Positions 25,769-34,682 of a stretch of 64,000 bases of DNA are shown piece after piece. Each line of letters opens with the position of its first letter. Positions within the stretch are counted from its first letter, which is position 1. Location of the stretch: the NCBI GenBank assembly GCA_012798695.1, contig JAAZMR010000028.1, forward strand, positions 1 to 64,000. The letters are read 5' to 3'. This DNA comes from Bacillota bacterium. GTDB taxonomy: Bacteria > Bacillota > Limnochordia > DTU087. Below the pieces are notes generated by a model. The model did not search any database, was not told where the DNA came from, and worked only from the letters and a program-made list of their open reading frames with translations. The position numbers were made by a program, and so were the translations under genes.

Positions 25769-25796
25769 ATGTTGCCCTCTTTCGAGCAGGCAACAT
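25769..25796. promoter_or_regulatory. 8-bp inverted repeat between trpS and dnaE2
   Basis: ATGTTGCC (25769-25776) and GGCAACAT (25789-25796) form a perfect inverted repeat with a 12-nt centre. It overlaps a candidate dnaE2 promoter (TTGCCC at 25773-25778, TACTAT at 25796-25801, 17-bp spacer). It could be a regulator site or an RNA hairpin for trpS. Confidence 0.45.
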
Positions 25797-25894
25797 ACTA
25801 TAGTTGACTTTAACTGACTTGGCTACAAAACCGGAGAAATCCTGCTCCTGCTTGGATTTCTTGTTAATTTCCAACGAAAACGAGGTGTTCTTGG

Positions 25895-28800
25895 GTGGCC
25901 TTTATCCATCTTCATGTCCATTCGCCCTTTTCTTTTCTCGATGGGGCCAGCTCTATACCTACCTTGGTACAACGGGCTGCAGAGCTCGGAGCAGCAGCAC
26001 TGGCTCTTACTGATCATAATAATGTCAGTGCCACCGTCCAGTTTTACAAAATAGCGATGGCGGCTGGAATTAAGCCAATTCAAGGAGCGGAGCTCACCTT
26101 AGAAAATAGCCATCATTTGATCTGCCTAGCGCAAAACCCGACGGGCTATGCCAATCTCTGTCAGCTGCTAACTATTGCTTATCAATACGGCAATCGATTA
26201 AATCCTCGGGTTCCTCTGTCGGCTTTGGCCCAATACCGGCAAGATTTGATCTTTCTATCCGGCTGCCGCCGAGGGGAAGTGCCCTACTTGATTCTCCACG
26301 GAGAGTCTAGTACTGCCCGAGATGCTGCTAAGCGTTACCTGGAAATCATCGGGCGGGATAACTTCTACATAGAGTTGATTGCCGATTTGCTGCCTTATAC
26401 CGACCAACTAAATACTGCCCTAGTGGAGCTAGCAGCAGATCTGAGAATAAAGGTAGTAGCCACCAATAATGTGCATTATGCCTATAAACAGGATTTCCCT
26501 TTACACGATACTTTTACCTGCATTCGCACCCTGACTCAACTGGAGGACGTCCATCTTGAGCGGCGTCTGAATGCAGAAAATTACCTAAAATCACCGGCAG
26601 AAATGGCAGAGCTCCTCACTGCTTATCCGGAAGCCGTAGCAACTACCCAGGAGATCGCCAACCGCTGTCAACCGGTTTTGGATTTGAAAAGACACCTTTT
26701 CCCCGCTTTTCCCACTCCTCCTGGTTTATCTTCTGCTGCTTACTTAAGGAAACTCACCTACCAAGGGGCAGTTAAACGCTATGGGACTATTACCCCCCCT
26801 ATTGGGCAGAGGTTAGAACATGAGCTAGAGATCATTACCCGCTTGCAGGTTGAAGACTACTTTCTAGTTATGTGGGATATTGCTTGTTTTGCCCAGAAGC
26901 GGGGAATTCGCTATGCCGGCCGAGGTTCAGCCGCGGATTCGGCAGTGGTCTATTGCCTGCAAATCACTGAAGTCGATGCCATCGCCCGAGGACTTTTATT
27001 CGAGCGTTTTCTCAGTCTAGAGCGGGCTCAAAAACCGGACATCGACATAGATTTTGATGCCCGTTACCGGGACGCAATAGCCCGCTATGTGTATGATAAA
27101 TACGGTCAGGGATATGTAGCTTCGGTTTGTACATTTAACACTTTTCGCGCCCGATCTGCCTTGAGGGATTTCGGCAAAGCACTGGGCTTTCCGCCAGAGG
27201 AAGTCAATAGCTTAGCTAAACGCTTTCCCCACATACCGGCTGATGCCATACAACAGGCACTAGTCAAATTCCCTGAGATCCGCAAAAGCTCTATACCAAT
27301 TTGGAAATATCAGCAGCTCTTTCAGCTTTGTGAGCAGGCAGCTGGGTTTCCTCGATTTATTGGTACTCATCTCGGAGGGTTAGTTATCTGTCGAGAACCT
27401 TTAGCAACTGTCACCCCTCTACAAGAGGCGGCCAAGGGAGTGTTAATTACCCAATTTGATAAAGACGACATTGAAGACCTCGGACTCATTAAACTTGATT
27501 TATTATCTTTACGCACTCTGTCTGCAGTAGAAGATACGGTGGTTTCTATCAATATCCAGGCTCATCAAGCCAATTCCCCTAGTTTTTGCTACGAGGATAT
27601 TCCCTTAGATGATCCTGCCACCTACCAACGCCTCAACTCGGGGAAGACTATTGATGCCTTCCAACTGGAAAGCCCCGCTCAAAGAGCTTTACAAGCTCGC
27701 CTAAACGCCAATCACATGGAGGACATTATTGCCAGTGTGGCATTGATCCGACCTGGTCCCATTCAAGGCAATATGGTAGAACCATTTATCGCCCGTCGAC
27801 ACGGCCAAGAAAAGATTACCTATATACATCCTGCTTTGGAACCGATTCTAGCCAAGACCTATGGTGTTGTCTTGTATCAAGAACAGGTGATTGAGATCGC
27901 CACAACTATTGCCGGTTTTTCCCCAGGGGAATCTGACCGGTTGCGCAGAGTCATGACCCATTTTCGTTCTCAAAAAGAAATGGATGCCATTGGCGAAGAA
28001 TTTATAACTAAAGCTGTTACCAATGGCGTGGAGCCCGAAGTAGCTAAGACCATTTTTTCGTATATAGTAGGTTATGCCGGTTATGGATTTTGTGAAGCCC
28101 ACGCTGCAGCTTTCGGGGATACTGCATATAAGACTAGCTATCTTCTGGAACACTATCCAGCTCATTTCTATGCAGCCATTCTCAGTAATCAACCCATGGG
28201 TTTTTATCCACCCAATACCATCTGTTTAGAAGCCCGCCGGCGGAATATACCTATTTTGCCCCCGGACATCAATATCAGTATGGAGAGGTTTACTGTAGAA
28301 GAGCTGCTGCCAGATAACACACCCCATGGCCACCTAACAAGTCCGAGACTTGCCATCCGGGTATCTCTAGCCCAAATAGCCAAAATGGATAGGGAATCAG
28401 TGCAGACAATCCTAGTGCAAAGGTCTAAAGAGCCTTATCGCTCCCTTCTAGACTTTTGCCAGCGTACACATCTAGATAAAGACATTACCACCAATTTAAT
28501 ACTCTGCGGAGCCTTTGATCAGCTCCACCCCAACCGGCGTCAATTGCTGTGGGATCTGGGCAAGTTCCAGGAACTTTTTACCCGGCAGTATCAGCCTTCA
28601 CTGTTTTTGAGAGGGGCACCGGAGCTTCTCCAGGAAAGCAGCTCCTATCAGGTACCAGATTTCTCCTCTAGGGAGAAGTTCCTGCAAGAATACTCTGTGC
28701 TGGGGCTTAATGCTAGCACCCATCTGATGGCATTTTTGCGGCCCTATTTGGAACACCGCCGAGTGGCAGATAGTCGCCAGTTAGAGCAAATCCCTCCCGC

Positions 28801-29068
28801 AAAAAACGTATGTGCTGCCGGGATCGTAATTAGGCCACATCGGCCCCCTACAAAAAGTGGCCGGACTGTGGTCTTCCTTACTCTAGAAGATGAGTTTGGC
28901 ATGATCGATGTTACTATTTTTGAGGATGTCTACCAGAAATACGGGCATATCATCTTTACGGAACCAGCCTTGATTGTCTGGGGGAAATTGGAGCAGAGGG
29001 GAAATGCCAAAAGCATCACGGCTAGGCGGGTCGAAGCACTGCCACTAGCCACCGCCTGGCAAGGGTAA
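25895..29068 (+). CDS. dnaE2: Error-prone DNA polymerase III alpha subunit, DnaE2/ImuC type
   Basis: This 1057-residue C-family polymerase has the length of DnaE2. The PHP domain opens the protein (FIHLHVHSPFSFLDG). Palm motifs include GRGSAADSAVVYCL and the catalytic aspartates in PDIDIDFD. A helix-hairpin-helix region and an OB-fold (TVVFLTLEDEFGMIDVTIFEDVY) follow, ending with IVWGKLEQRGNAKSITARRVE. The segment NQPMGFYPPNTICLEARRRNIPILPPDIN is characteristic of DnaE2 rather than replicative DnaE1. GTG at 25895 has GAGGTG seven bases upstream. It probably performs damage-induced mutagenic synthesis with the ImuB homologue encoded 1.5 kb upstream, although trpS on the other strand separates the two units. 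Confidence 0.87.
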   Translation: MAFIHLHVHSPFSFLDGASSIPTLVQRAAELGAAALALTDHNNVSATVQFYKIAMAAGIKPIQGAELTLENSHHLICLAQNPTGYANLCQLLTIAYQYGNRLNPRVPLSALAQYRQDLIFLSGCRRGEVPYLILHGESSTARDAAKRYLEIIGRDNFYIELIADLLPYTDQLNTALVELAADLRIKVVATNNVHYAYKQDFPLHDTFTCIRTLTQLEDVHLERRLNAENYLKSPAEMAELLTAYPEAVATTQEIANRCQPVLDLKRHLFPAFPTPPGLSSAAYLRKLTYQGAVKRYGTITPPIGQRLEHELEIITRLQVEDYFLVMWDIACFAQKRGIRYAGRGSAADSAVVYCLQITEVDAIARGLLFERFLSLERAQKPDIDIDFDARYRDAIARYVYDKYGQGYVASVCTFNTFRARSALRDFGKALGFPPEEVNSLAKRFPHIPADAIQQALVKFPEIRKSSIPIWKYQQLFQLCEQAAGFPRFIGTHLGGLVICREPLATVTPLQEAAKGVLITQFDKDDIEDLGLIKLDLLSLRTLSAVEDTVVSINIQAHQANSPSFCYEDIPLDDPATYQRLNSGKTIDAFQLESPAQRALQARLNANHMEDIIASVALIRPGPIQGNMVEPFIARRHGQEKITYIHPALEPILAKTYGVVLYQEQVIEIATTIAGFSPGESDRLRRVMTHFRSQKEMDAIGEEFITKAVTNGVEPEVAKTIFSYIVGYAGYGFCEAHAAAFGDTAYKTSYLLEHYPAHFYAAILSNQPMGFYPPNTICLEARRRNIPILPPDINISMERFTVEELLPDNTPHGHLTSPRLAIRVSLAQIAKMDRESVQTILVQRSKEPYRSLLDFCQRTHLDKDITTNLILCGAFDQLHPNRRQLLWDLGKFQELFTRQYQPSLFLRGAPELLQESSSYQVPDFSSREKFLQEYSVLGLNASTHLMAFLRPYLEHRRVADSRQLEQIPPAKNVCAAGIVIRPHRPPTKSGRTVVFLTLEDEFGMIDVTIFEDVYQKYGHIIFTEPALIVWGKLEQRGNAKSITARRVEALPLATAWQG

Positions 29069-29100
29069 TTAGATTTGCCACTATCCACTATCATCGAGTA

Positions 29101-29134
29101 GGACAGCGCTAGATGATCAGCTTTAGTGCTGTCC
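29101..29134 (+). terminator. Hairpin after dnaE2
   Basis: An 11-bp stem with one G-U pair (29101-29111 with 29124-29134) lies 32 bp after the dnaE2 stop codon. The following run is CTCTC rather than T-rich, so termination would be weak. Confidence 0.4.
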
Positions 29135-29196
29135 CTCTCACAGAACCGTGCGTATGGCTATGGACCTGCTGGGCATTATTGGCGCTGGAACCCTCC

Positions 29197-29529
29197 CTAA
29201 CCCAACAATTCGTTGATCTTCTGCTTGATCATTTCCTTGGAATGCAACCCTACCATACGGTCAACTGGTTGACCCTTGATGAAAAACCCCAGTGTAGGAA
29301 TGCTTAGAATTCCATACTGACCCGCTATCCGTTGAGCACCATCTACATCGAGCTTGCCCACAGTGATCTGCCCATCATATTCCTGAGCCAATTCCTCTAC
29401 AATAGGCGCCATACGACGGCAGGGGCCACACCATTCTGCCCAAAAGTCCACCAGGACCATACCTTGGTTCTGTAAAACCTCAGTACTAAAATTTTCTTCC
29501 GTAAATTCCTTAATTAGATCGGTTGCCAT
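29197..29529 (-). CDS. trxA: Thioredoxin
   Basis: This 110-residue protein disulfide reductase acts in the cytoplasm with thioredoxin reductase. The active site is WAEWCGPCRRM, with the two redox cysteines in WCGPC. The cis-proline is in SIPTLGFF. ATG at 29529 is preceded by a strong GGAGG, giving a normal-length thioredoxin. The same reading frame is open upstream to at least 29832 and encodes a membrane segment, so a longer membrane-bound form may also be made (see the next entry). Confidence 0.93.
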   Translation of the reverse strand: MATDLIKEFTEENFSTEVLQNQGMVLVDFWAEWCGPCRRMAPIVEELAQEYDGQITVGKLDVDGAQRIAGQYGILSIPTLGFFIKGQPVDRMVGLHSKEMIKQKINELLG

Positions 29530-29832
29530 ATTCGAACCTCCATCTTTCATCTGCCCTGCCGTAATTCTCCGCAGTCTGGCAAATTCCTGTAGGAGAAAAG
29601 CACCGATCCGTCCACACAAGGAACCACCACCCCCCCAGCGGGACCAGATGATACAGACCAGAGATACCCCCAGGAACCATCTCAACTGGGCTTCCGGGTC
29701 TATTGCCAAGAGTGCCAATCCACTAGATGCGAAGGCCGACACAGTAAATTCACCCATGCAGCAACCCACTGAAAATATATGACCCACATATAGCATTACC
29801 GCCAATGCAAACCACATCTGCCAAGACACCAT
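29530..29832 (-). other. In-frame membrane-domain extension ahead of thioredoxin
   Basis: The frame from ATG 29832 runs without a stop into trxA, giving a possible 211-residue protein. It has GAGGTG six bases upstream, a proper ribosome site of its own. Two hydrophobic segments (WFALAVMLYVGHIFSVGCC and WFLGVSLVCIIW) suggest a hairpin in the membrane, then a basic linker and thioredoxin. I do not recognise a family. It could be a real membrane-anchored thioredoxin, or a small membrane-protein gene that lost its stop codon. Confidence 0.4.
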
Positions 29833-30087
29833 GCATCGCACCTCGCTTAGTAGGTTTGTATCAATGTATGGGTCTATGGCCGCATTCATGATCTTTGATT
29901 TCCACCGAGAAACAAAAAGCATACCCTTTGAGGTTTAACTTATCCACCAACCAATATAGCATTGGCTTAATCACCAAAGGCTCGCCTCTCTAATCAGGCA
30001 TTCCGCTGCTGATGGCTACCACCTTCTGGCCCATTCCCTGATTGGGCAAGGTATCGGACGGGAATGTTTGACCAATACTAGCTCCGG

Positions 30088-32094
30088 GTGATGGTCTTGG
30101 CATCTCTAGGGAAGTTTTGGCAGCGCTATCGCACACTACTAATCTTGATCCTAATCCTCCCCATAGTCATACTCTTGGGTTGGTACATACGGGGCTGGTT
30201 TCTGTTGAGGGAATTTGAAACTACCAGCCCCATGGAAGCAGCTACCATCCTGGCCGATAATGGGGAGATTCTGGCCACCCTCGGAGAAGGGCCTACCCAG
30301 TACGTACCCTTGGAGAGCGTGCCTCTGCATATGCGCCATGCCATCATCGCTATAGAAGATCGTTGGTTTTATGAACATCCAGGCTTCAACCCTGTCGCTA
30401 TCCTCAGAGCCTTCTATGTCAATCTACGAGCCGGCAGGAAAGTACTCGGTGCCAGCACCATTACTCAACAGCTAGCCAAGAACCTGTTTCTTACGCCCAA
30501 GAAGACCTGGACCCGTAAGCTGGAAGAATTGGTGCTCGCACTGATTTTGGAACAGCGCTATACCAAGGAAGAAATTCTGGAACTATACTTAAATCAGATT
30601 TATTTTGGTGAGGGCAGCCATGGCATTGAGACAGCAGCCCGTACCTATCTTGGCAAGTCCTCCCATCAGCTAAATTTGACAGACAGTGCCCTCTTGGCAG
30701 CGATTCCCCGCTCCCCCACCATCTACAATCCCTATACCCACCCTGAACTTGCACTTGAGAGGCGTAATCTTGTCTTAGAGCGCATGGCTGCTCTGGATAT
30801 GATTTCAGAGGAACAGTACCAAACAGCCATTACAACCCCCCTTGCACTTGCCCGCCGTGAACGGGGGCCTGCCCCTTACTTTATTGACTATGTCAAAAAG
30901 CAATTAGAGAACCGTTATGGCACCAACCTCGTTTATAAAGGGGGACTGCGGGTACACACCACTCTCAACCCCGACTATCAGAGGGCGGCTCAGGCTGCGT
31001 TTGCCGACCAAGATTTGCAGGGAGCCCTGATCGCCATTGATCCTCAAACAGGCTACATCCGAGCCATGGTTGGAGGCCGCAACTATCTTGAGTCACAATT
31101 CAACCGGGCTACCGGAGCCTACCGCCAGCCCGGCTCTGCCTTTAAGCCTTTTGTCTACACTGCTGCCATAGAGGCGGGCTGGCAGCAAAATACCTTAGTA
31201 CAGGATATACCCCAGGAGTATGCCGGCTATCAACCGGGCAATTGGCAAGCCCAATACTGGGGCCCGGTCACCATGAAACACGCTGTCGCTTATTCCCTAA
31301 ATAATGCCGCTGTGTGGACACTCTACCAAGTGGGTCTTGACCCGGTCATGCGGTTAGCCAAGAAGATGGGAATCACCTCTTTGACTGCCGAAGATAGAAA
31401 CCTCTCCCTCGCTTTGGGAGGCATAACAAAGGGTGTAACACCCCTGGAGCTAGCTGGAGCGTTCGTGCCCTTTGCGAATGGTGGTATCCGCTATGAGACC
31501 AAAGCTATTCAGAGAGTCCTGGATCGCGAAGGCCGGGTCTTGGAAGACCATCACCCCCAGGGAGTCAGAGTGCTCACAGAAACCACTGCCTACCTAGTAA
31601 CGGATATGCTCAAAGCAGTTGTCGAATATGGCACTGCCAGGCATCTGGCTATCGACCGACCCGCTGCCGCCAAAACCGGTACAACTGATGAGAAGATCAG
31701 TCTGTGGTTTACCGGCTATACCCCTAGCCTGGTAGCAGCTGTTTATTTAGGGGATGATCAGCAAGAACCTTTACCAGGCTACGGAGGAACCTTGGCGGGA
31801 CCTATCTGGGCCCAATTTATCAATACCGCCCTGGCGGATGAACCCCCCTGGGATTTCCCCATACCACCGGAGATCATCACCGGAGTACCCATTCACATTT
31901 TTTCCGGCCTCTTAGCAGGCCCCACGTGCGAATGGACAGTTGCTAGTGCCTTTATCCAGGGAACCGAACCCACAGAATATGCCCCCTGCACGGAACCAGA
32001 GCAGCCGTCACCCGCACCGGAATCTACAACCTTGCCTGATGATGCAGATGGTGTTATTGAAACCGATGACGACCTGGACATAACCGAAGGATAG
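30088..32094 (+). CDS. Class A penicillin-binding protein (PBP1A family)
   Basis: This 668-residue bifunctional cell-wall synthase has one N-terminal membrane helix (about 16-38). The glycosyltransferase 51 domain shows AIEDRWFYEHPGF with the catalytic glutamate, GASTITQQLAKNLFL and the RKLEEL.LAL.LE.RYTKEEILELYLNQIYFG block. The transpeptidase domain has the active serine in SAFKP, SLNNA as the SxN motif and KTGT. The tail after about residue 610 is acidic and proline-rich. The GTG/ATG start has no strong ribosome site. It builds glycan strands and crosslinks peptides outside the membrane. Confidence 0.93.
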   Translation: MMVLASLGKFWQRYRTLLILILILPIVILLGWYIRGWFLLREFETTSPMEAATILADNGEILATLGEGPTQYVPLESVPLHMRHAIIAIEDRWFYEHPGFNPVAILRAFYVNLRAGRKVLGASTITQQLAKNLFLTPKKTWTRKLEELVLALILEQRYTKEEILELYLNQIYFGEGSHGIETAARTYLGKSSHQLNLTDSALLAAIPRSPTIYNPYTHPELALERRNLVLERMAALDMISEEQYQTAITTPLALARRERGPAPYFIDYVKKQLENRYGTNLVYKGGLRVHTTLNPDYQRAAQAAFADQDLQGALIAIDPQTGYIRAMVGGRNYLESQFNRATGAYRQPGSAFKPFVYTAAIEAGWQQNTLVQDIPQEYAGYQPGNWQAQYWGPVTMKHAVAYSLNNAAVWTLYQVGLDPVMRLAKKMGITSLTAEDRNLSLALGGITKGVTPLELAGAFVPFANGGIRYETKAIQRVLDREGRVLEDHHPQGVRVLTETTAYLVTDMLKAVVEYGTARHLAIDRPAAAKTGTTDEKISLWFTGYTPSLVAAVYLGDDQQEPLPGYGGTLAGPIWAQFINTALADEPPWDFPIPPEIITGVPIHIFSGLLAGPTCEWTVASAFIQGTEPTEYAPCTEPEQPSPAPESTTLPDDADGVIETDDDLDITEG

Positions 32095-32177
32095 CCAGGC
32101 ATTGATCGCTTCCCGCTCCAGTCCCAGCAGGTAGATGCAAAGGTATCCCAGAATTAGATGCTAGGGGAGTGATAGAT

Positions 32178-33680
32178 ATGTCTGAGCAATTTATGGGAGT
32201 GGATATTGGGACTTCCGGTGTGAGGGTCGTGATCTACGGGCAAGATTTGGAGCCAATTAGTGAGGCTTCACAATCCCTGTCCGTTTTGACCCCTAGACCT
32301 GGTTGGGTAGAGCAGGATCCCGAAGTCGTCGTGACCACTGTTGCCGACGTCATTTGCACCGCTGCAAAGCAGGCTGGTTCGGCTCTACGACCATTGACCA
32401 TTGGGTTCTCCTGTATGATGCACAGCTTATTAGTCTGCAATGAGCGGATTGAGCCTTTAGGTAATGCCTGGCTCTGGTCTGATCTAAGAAGTACGGCCAT
32501 AGCCACAGAACTGCAGGCCCGATTCGGCCTGGAATTGTACCATCGTACAGGCTGTCCCACTCACCCAGCCTTCTGGCCCAGCAAGTTGGGATGGCTCCGT
32601 TTAGAGCGGCCTCAGGTTTGGAGAGCAGCTCGCTATTTCTTGTCTCTAAAAGATTACGTTATCTACCATCTTACTGGTGTGCTGACCACAGATTATAGTA
32701 CCGCCTCATCCACGGGCTTGCTTTGCTCCCAGACAAAAAGCTGGGATAGCTCCCTTTTGGGAGAACTGGGGATTGAACAAACTTGCCTACCACCCCTAGC
32801 TGAACCCACCGACCTAGTTGGTAGGCTCAAGCCAAAGCTAGCTCGAGCCCTCGGTCTTTCCCCTGATACATATGTAACTATAGGAGGTACCGATGGCACC
32901 TTATCCAATGTGGGTGTCGGGGCAGTCAGCCAAGGTGATATGGCTCTGATGATCGGCTCTAGTGCTGCTTGCCGAGTAGTGTCGCCAACACCAAGAACCC
33001 ATCCTCAGGGCAGTACTTGGTGCTACTATCTAGCCCAAGACACATGGCTGGTAGGAGGGGCAACCAACAATGGTGGCAATATGTTGGAATGGTTCCAAAG
33101 GCTGTGGCCAGATGCCAAGCCTGCTTTTGAAAGCCTCACAGAGCTGGCAGCGAGTTCACCACCAGGATCTAGGGGAATCTTGTTCCTGACTTTTCTAGCC
33201 GGCGAACGCAGTCCTACCTGGAATCCCTCAGCTCGAGGAACCCTGCTCGGCCTTACATTGAGCCACCGCCTAGAAGACATAGCTCGGGCTCTCTTCGAGG
33301 GGGTATGTCTACAGGCAGCCAGTATGTGCCGGACAGTTATAGAGGTAATGGGTATGCCCCACACTATTCGGGCCACCGGCGGTTTTACTAAATCCCCTTT
33401 CTGGCTGCAGATGATGGCTGACATATCCGGTCTGCCCCTACAAGTGACCTCAACGGCCCAGGGTTCCTCCTTTGGAGCAGCAGTAATGGCCATGGTCGCT
33501 CGCGGGTTTACAGGCCATTTTGGAGACGTACAAGGGCAAATCTCTCTGGGCCCACCGATCTCACCAGATCAAACCACCCGAGATTTCTACAAGCAATTGC
33601 AGAGCCTTTATGAGAGCGCCTACCAAGGGGAGGAGGCCAACTTTCGGCTGATGACTGATTGGCAAAGCAGCAGTCTATAG
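32178..33680 (+). CDS. FGGY-family sugar kinase, gluconokinase-like
   Basis: This 500-residue ATP-dependent kinase has the actin-like fold. The N-terminal phosphate loop is GVDIGTSGVRVVIY, and the C-terminal half carries the nucleotide-site glycines GGFTKSPFWLQMMADISG. The middle segment with IGSSAACRV..TWLVGGATNNGG resembles gluconokinases more than xylulokinases, suggesting phosphorylation of gluconate to 6-phosphogluconate. The nearby convergent KDPG aldolase-type gene is consistent with aldonate metabolism but does not prove it, since no 6-phosphogluconate dehydratase gene is in view. GGGGAG lies eight bases before ATG 32178. Its stop codon directly abuts that of lplA. Confidence 0.8.
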   Translation: MSEQFMGVDIGTSGVRVVIYGQDLEPISEASQSLSVLTPRPGWVEQDPEVVVTTVADVICTAAKQAGSALRPLTIGFSCMMHSLLVCNERIEPLGNAWLWSDLRSTAIATELQARFGLELYHRTGCPTHPAFWPSKLGWLRLERPQVWRAARYFLSLKDYVIYHLTGVLTTDYSTASSTGLLCSQTKSWDSSLLGELGIEQTCLPPLAEPTDLVGRLKPKLARALGLSPDTYVTIGGTDGTLSNVGVGAVSQGDMALMIGSSAACRVVSPTPRTHPQGSTWCYYLAQDTWLVGGATNNGGNMLEWFQRLWPDAKPAFESLTELAASSPPGSRGILFLTFLAGERSPTWNPSARGTLLGLTLSHRLEDIARALFEGVCLQAASMCRTVIEVMGMPHTIRATGGFTKSPFWLQMMADISGLPLQVTSTAQGSSFGAAVMAMVARGFTGHFGDVQGQISLGPPISPDQTTRDFYKQLQSLYESAYQGEEANFRLMTDWQSSSL

Positions 33681-34682
33681 CTAAAGCTCAGCTCTGTACA
33701 GCCACTGGATTATGTCTTCCGTGATGGTCTTCTGGTCATATGTATTACCGAGTTCTCTTAATGCTGCCGCGATCGCGCCTTTCTCCAGCGGCAGCCCTTT
33801 CAATCGAGGGGCCATGGCCCGTATGAGGTGGGGTTCCATCGCATCTGAGAACACCCAGGCTTCTTGGATATGCCCAGCCCGCAGAGATAGAGCCAACTCT
33901 ACACCTCCCCAGGGAAAGCGTTCCTCGAAACCCAGATCAAAGGCCGGAGTTTGACCAAATCGCCATTCCCAGGATGAGTATTTCGCATAAAGGTCCCGCA
34001 GCGGGGGGGTCCAGCCTTCTAGCAGTGCTTCTCCCCCTTGGGCATCATAGAGCCTGCGGAAGGCACTTTTCAATGCGTCTCGGACAAGGGCTATAGTAAG
34101 GCCTGGCTTTAGGTCCCCCAAATTCACCACTCGGGCCTGCACTGAATCAATACCCTTCGTGGCCATCTTTGCCTTAGAGACCTGAAGATAACGACTTAGT
34201 TTGGCAAAATCAACCGCGACCAAGATGGTACCATGGTGATAGGCTCGATCGCCATCTTTGTAAAAGGCATTACCAGAGAACTTCCGCCCTGTGGAGACAA
34301 TGTCATTGCGACCGGAGAATTCGCACGGAATACCCAGCCCGGCCACGGCCTCCAAAATGACCTCCAGCTGTTTTTCCAAATTGTATTGTTTGCGGGAAGT
34401 GATAAAGGTAAAGTTGAGATTGCCCCGGTCATGAAATACTGCTCCTCCTCCGGACAAGCGACGGGCTAGTTTGCCTCCCTCCTGGTGGAGCAGCTCCCAG
34501 CGGCATTCTTTCCAGGCATTCTGATTACGACCAATAACTACAGTATTGTGGTTTTGCCATAGATATAGGATGGTATCTTTACGCCTGGTCCCATGCAGCA
34601 GCATTTCCTCTATGGCAAGATTGTACCAAGGGTCATAAGACTTAGAAACAATGATGCTTGCCGTCTGCCAATCAATCTGCAA
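33681..34682 (-). CDS. lplA: Lipoate-protein ligase A family
   Basis: This enzyme of about 333 residues activates lipoate with ATP and attaches it to lysine of lipoyl domains (E2 subunits or GcvH). The substrate pocket motif RRLSGGGAVFHDRGNLNFTFI and the catalytic lysine in GRKFSGNAF are intact, and a C-terminal accessory domain is present. A TTG at 34682, inside the last codons of lpdA, is the likely start; the longer frame to 34751 would add residues not seen in the family and lies inside lpdA. The overlap implies coupled translation and pairs it with the lipoamide dehydrogenase gene. Confidence 0.88.
   Translation of the reverse strand: MQIDWQTASIIVSKSYDPWYNLAIEEMLLHGTRRKDTILYLWQNHNTVVIGRNQNAWKECRWELLHQEGGKLARRLSGGGAVFHDRGNLNFTFITSRKQYNLEKQLEVILEAVAGLGIPCEFSGRNDIVSTGRKFSGNAFYKDGDRAYHHGTILVAVDFAKLSRYLQVSKAKMATKGIDSVQARVVNLGDLKPGLTIALVRDALKSAFRRLYDAQGGEALLEGWTPPLRDLYAKYSSWEWRFGQTPAFDLGFEERFPWGGVELALSLRAGHIQEAWVFSDAMEPHLIRAMAPRLKGLPLEKGAIAAALRELGNTYDQKTITEDIIQWLYRAEL

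Noticed and set aside
25706-25894. T-box riboswitch upstream of trpS (GGCACCGCG resembles part of the T-box sequence)
   Set aside because: Only nine bases match, no stem I or specifier loop and no terminator was seen, and the space before dnaE2 is short.
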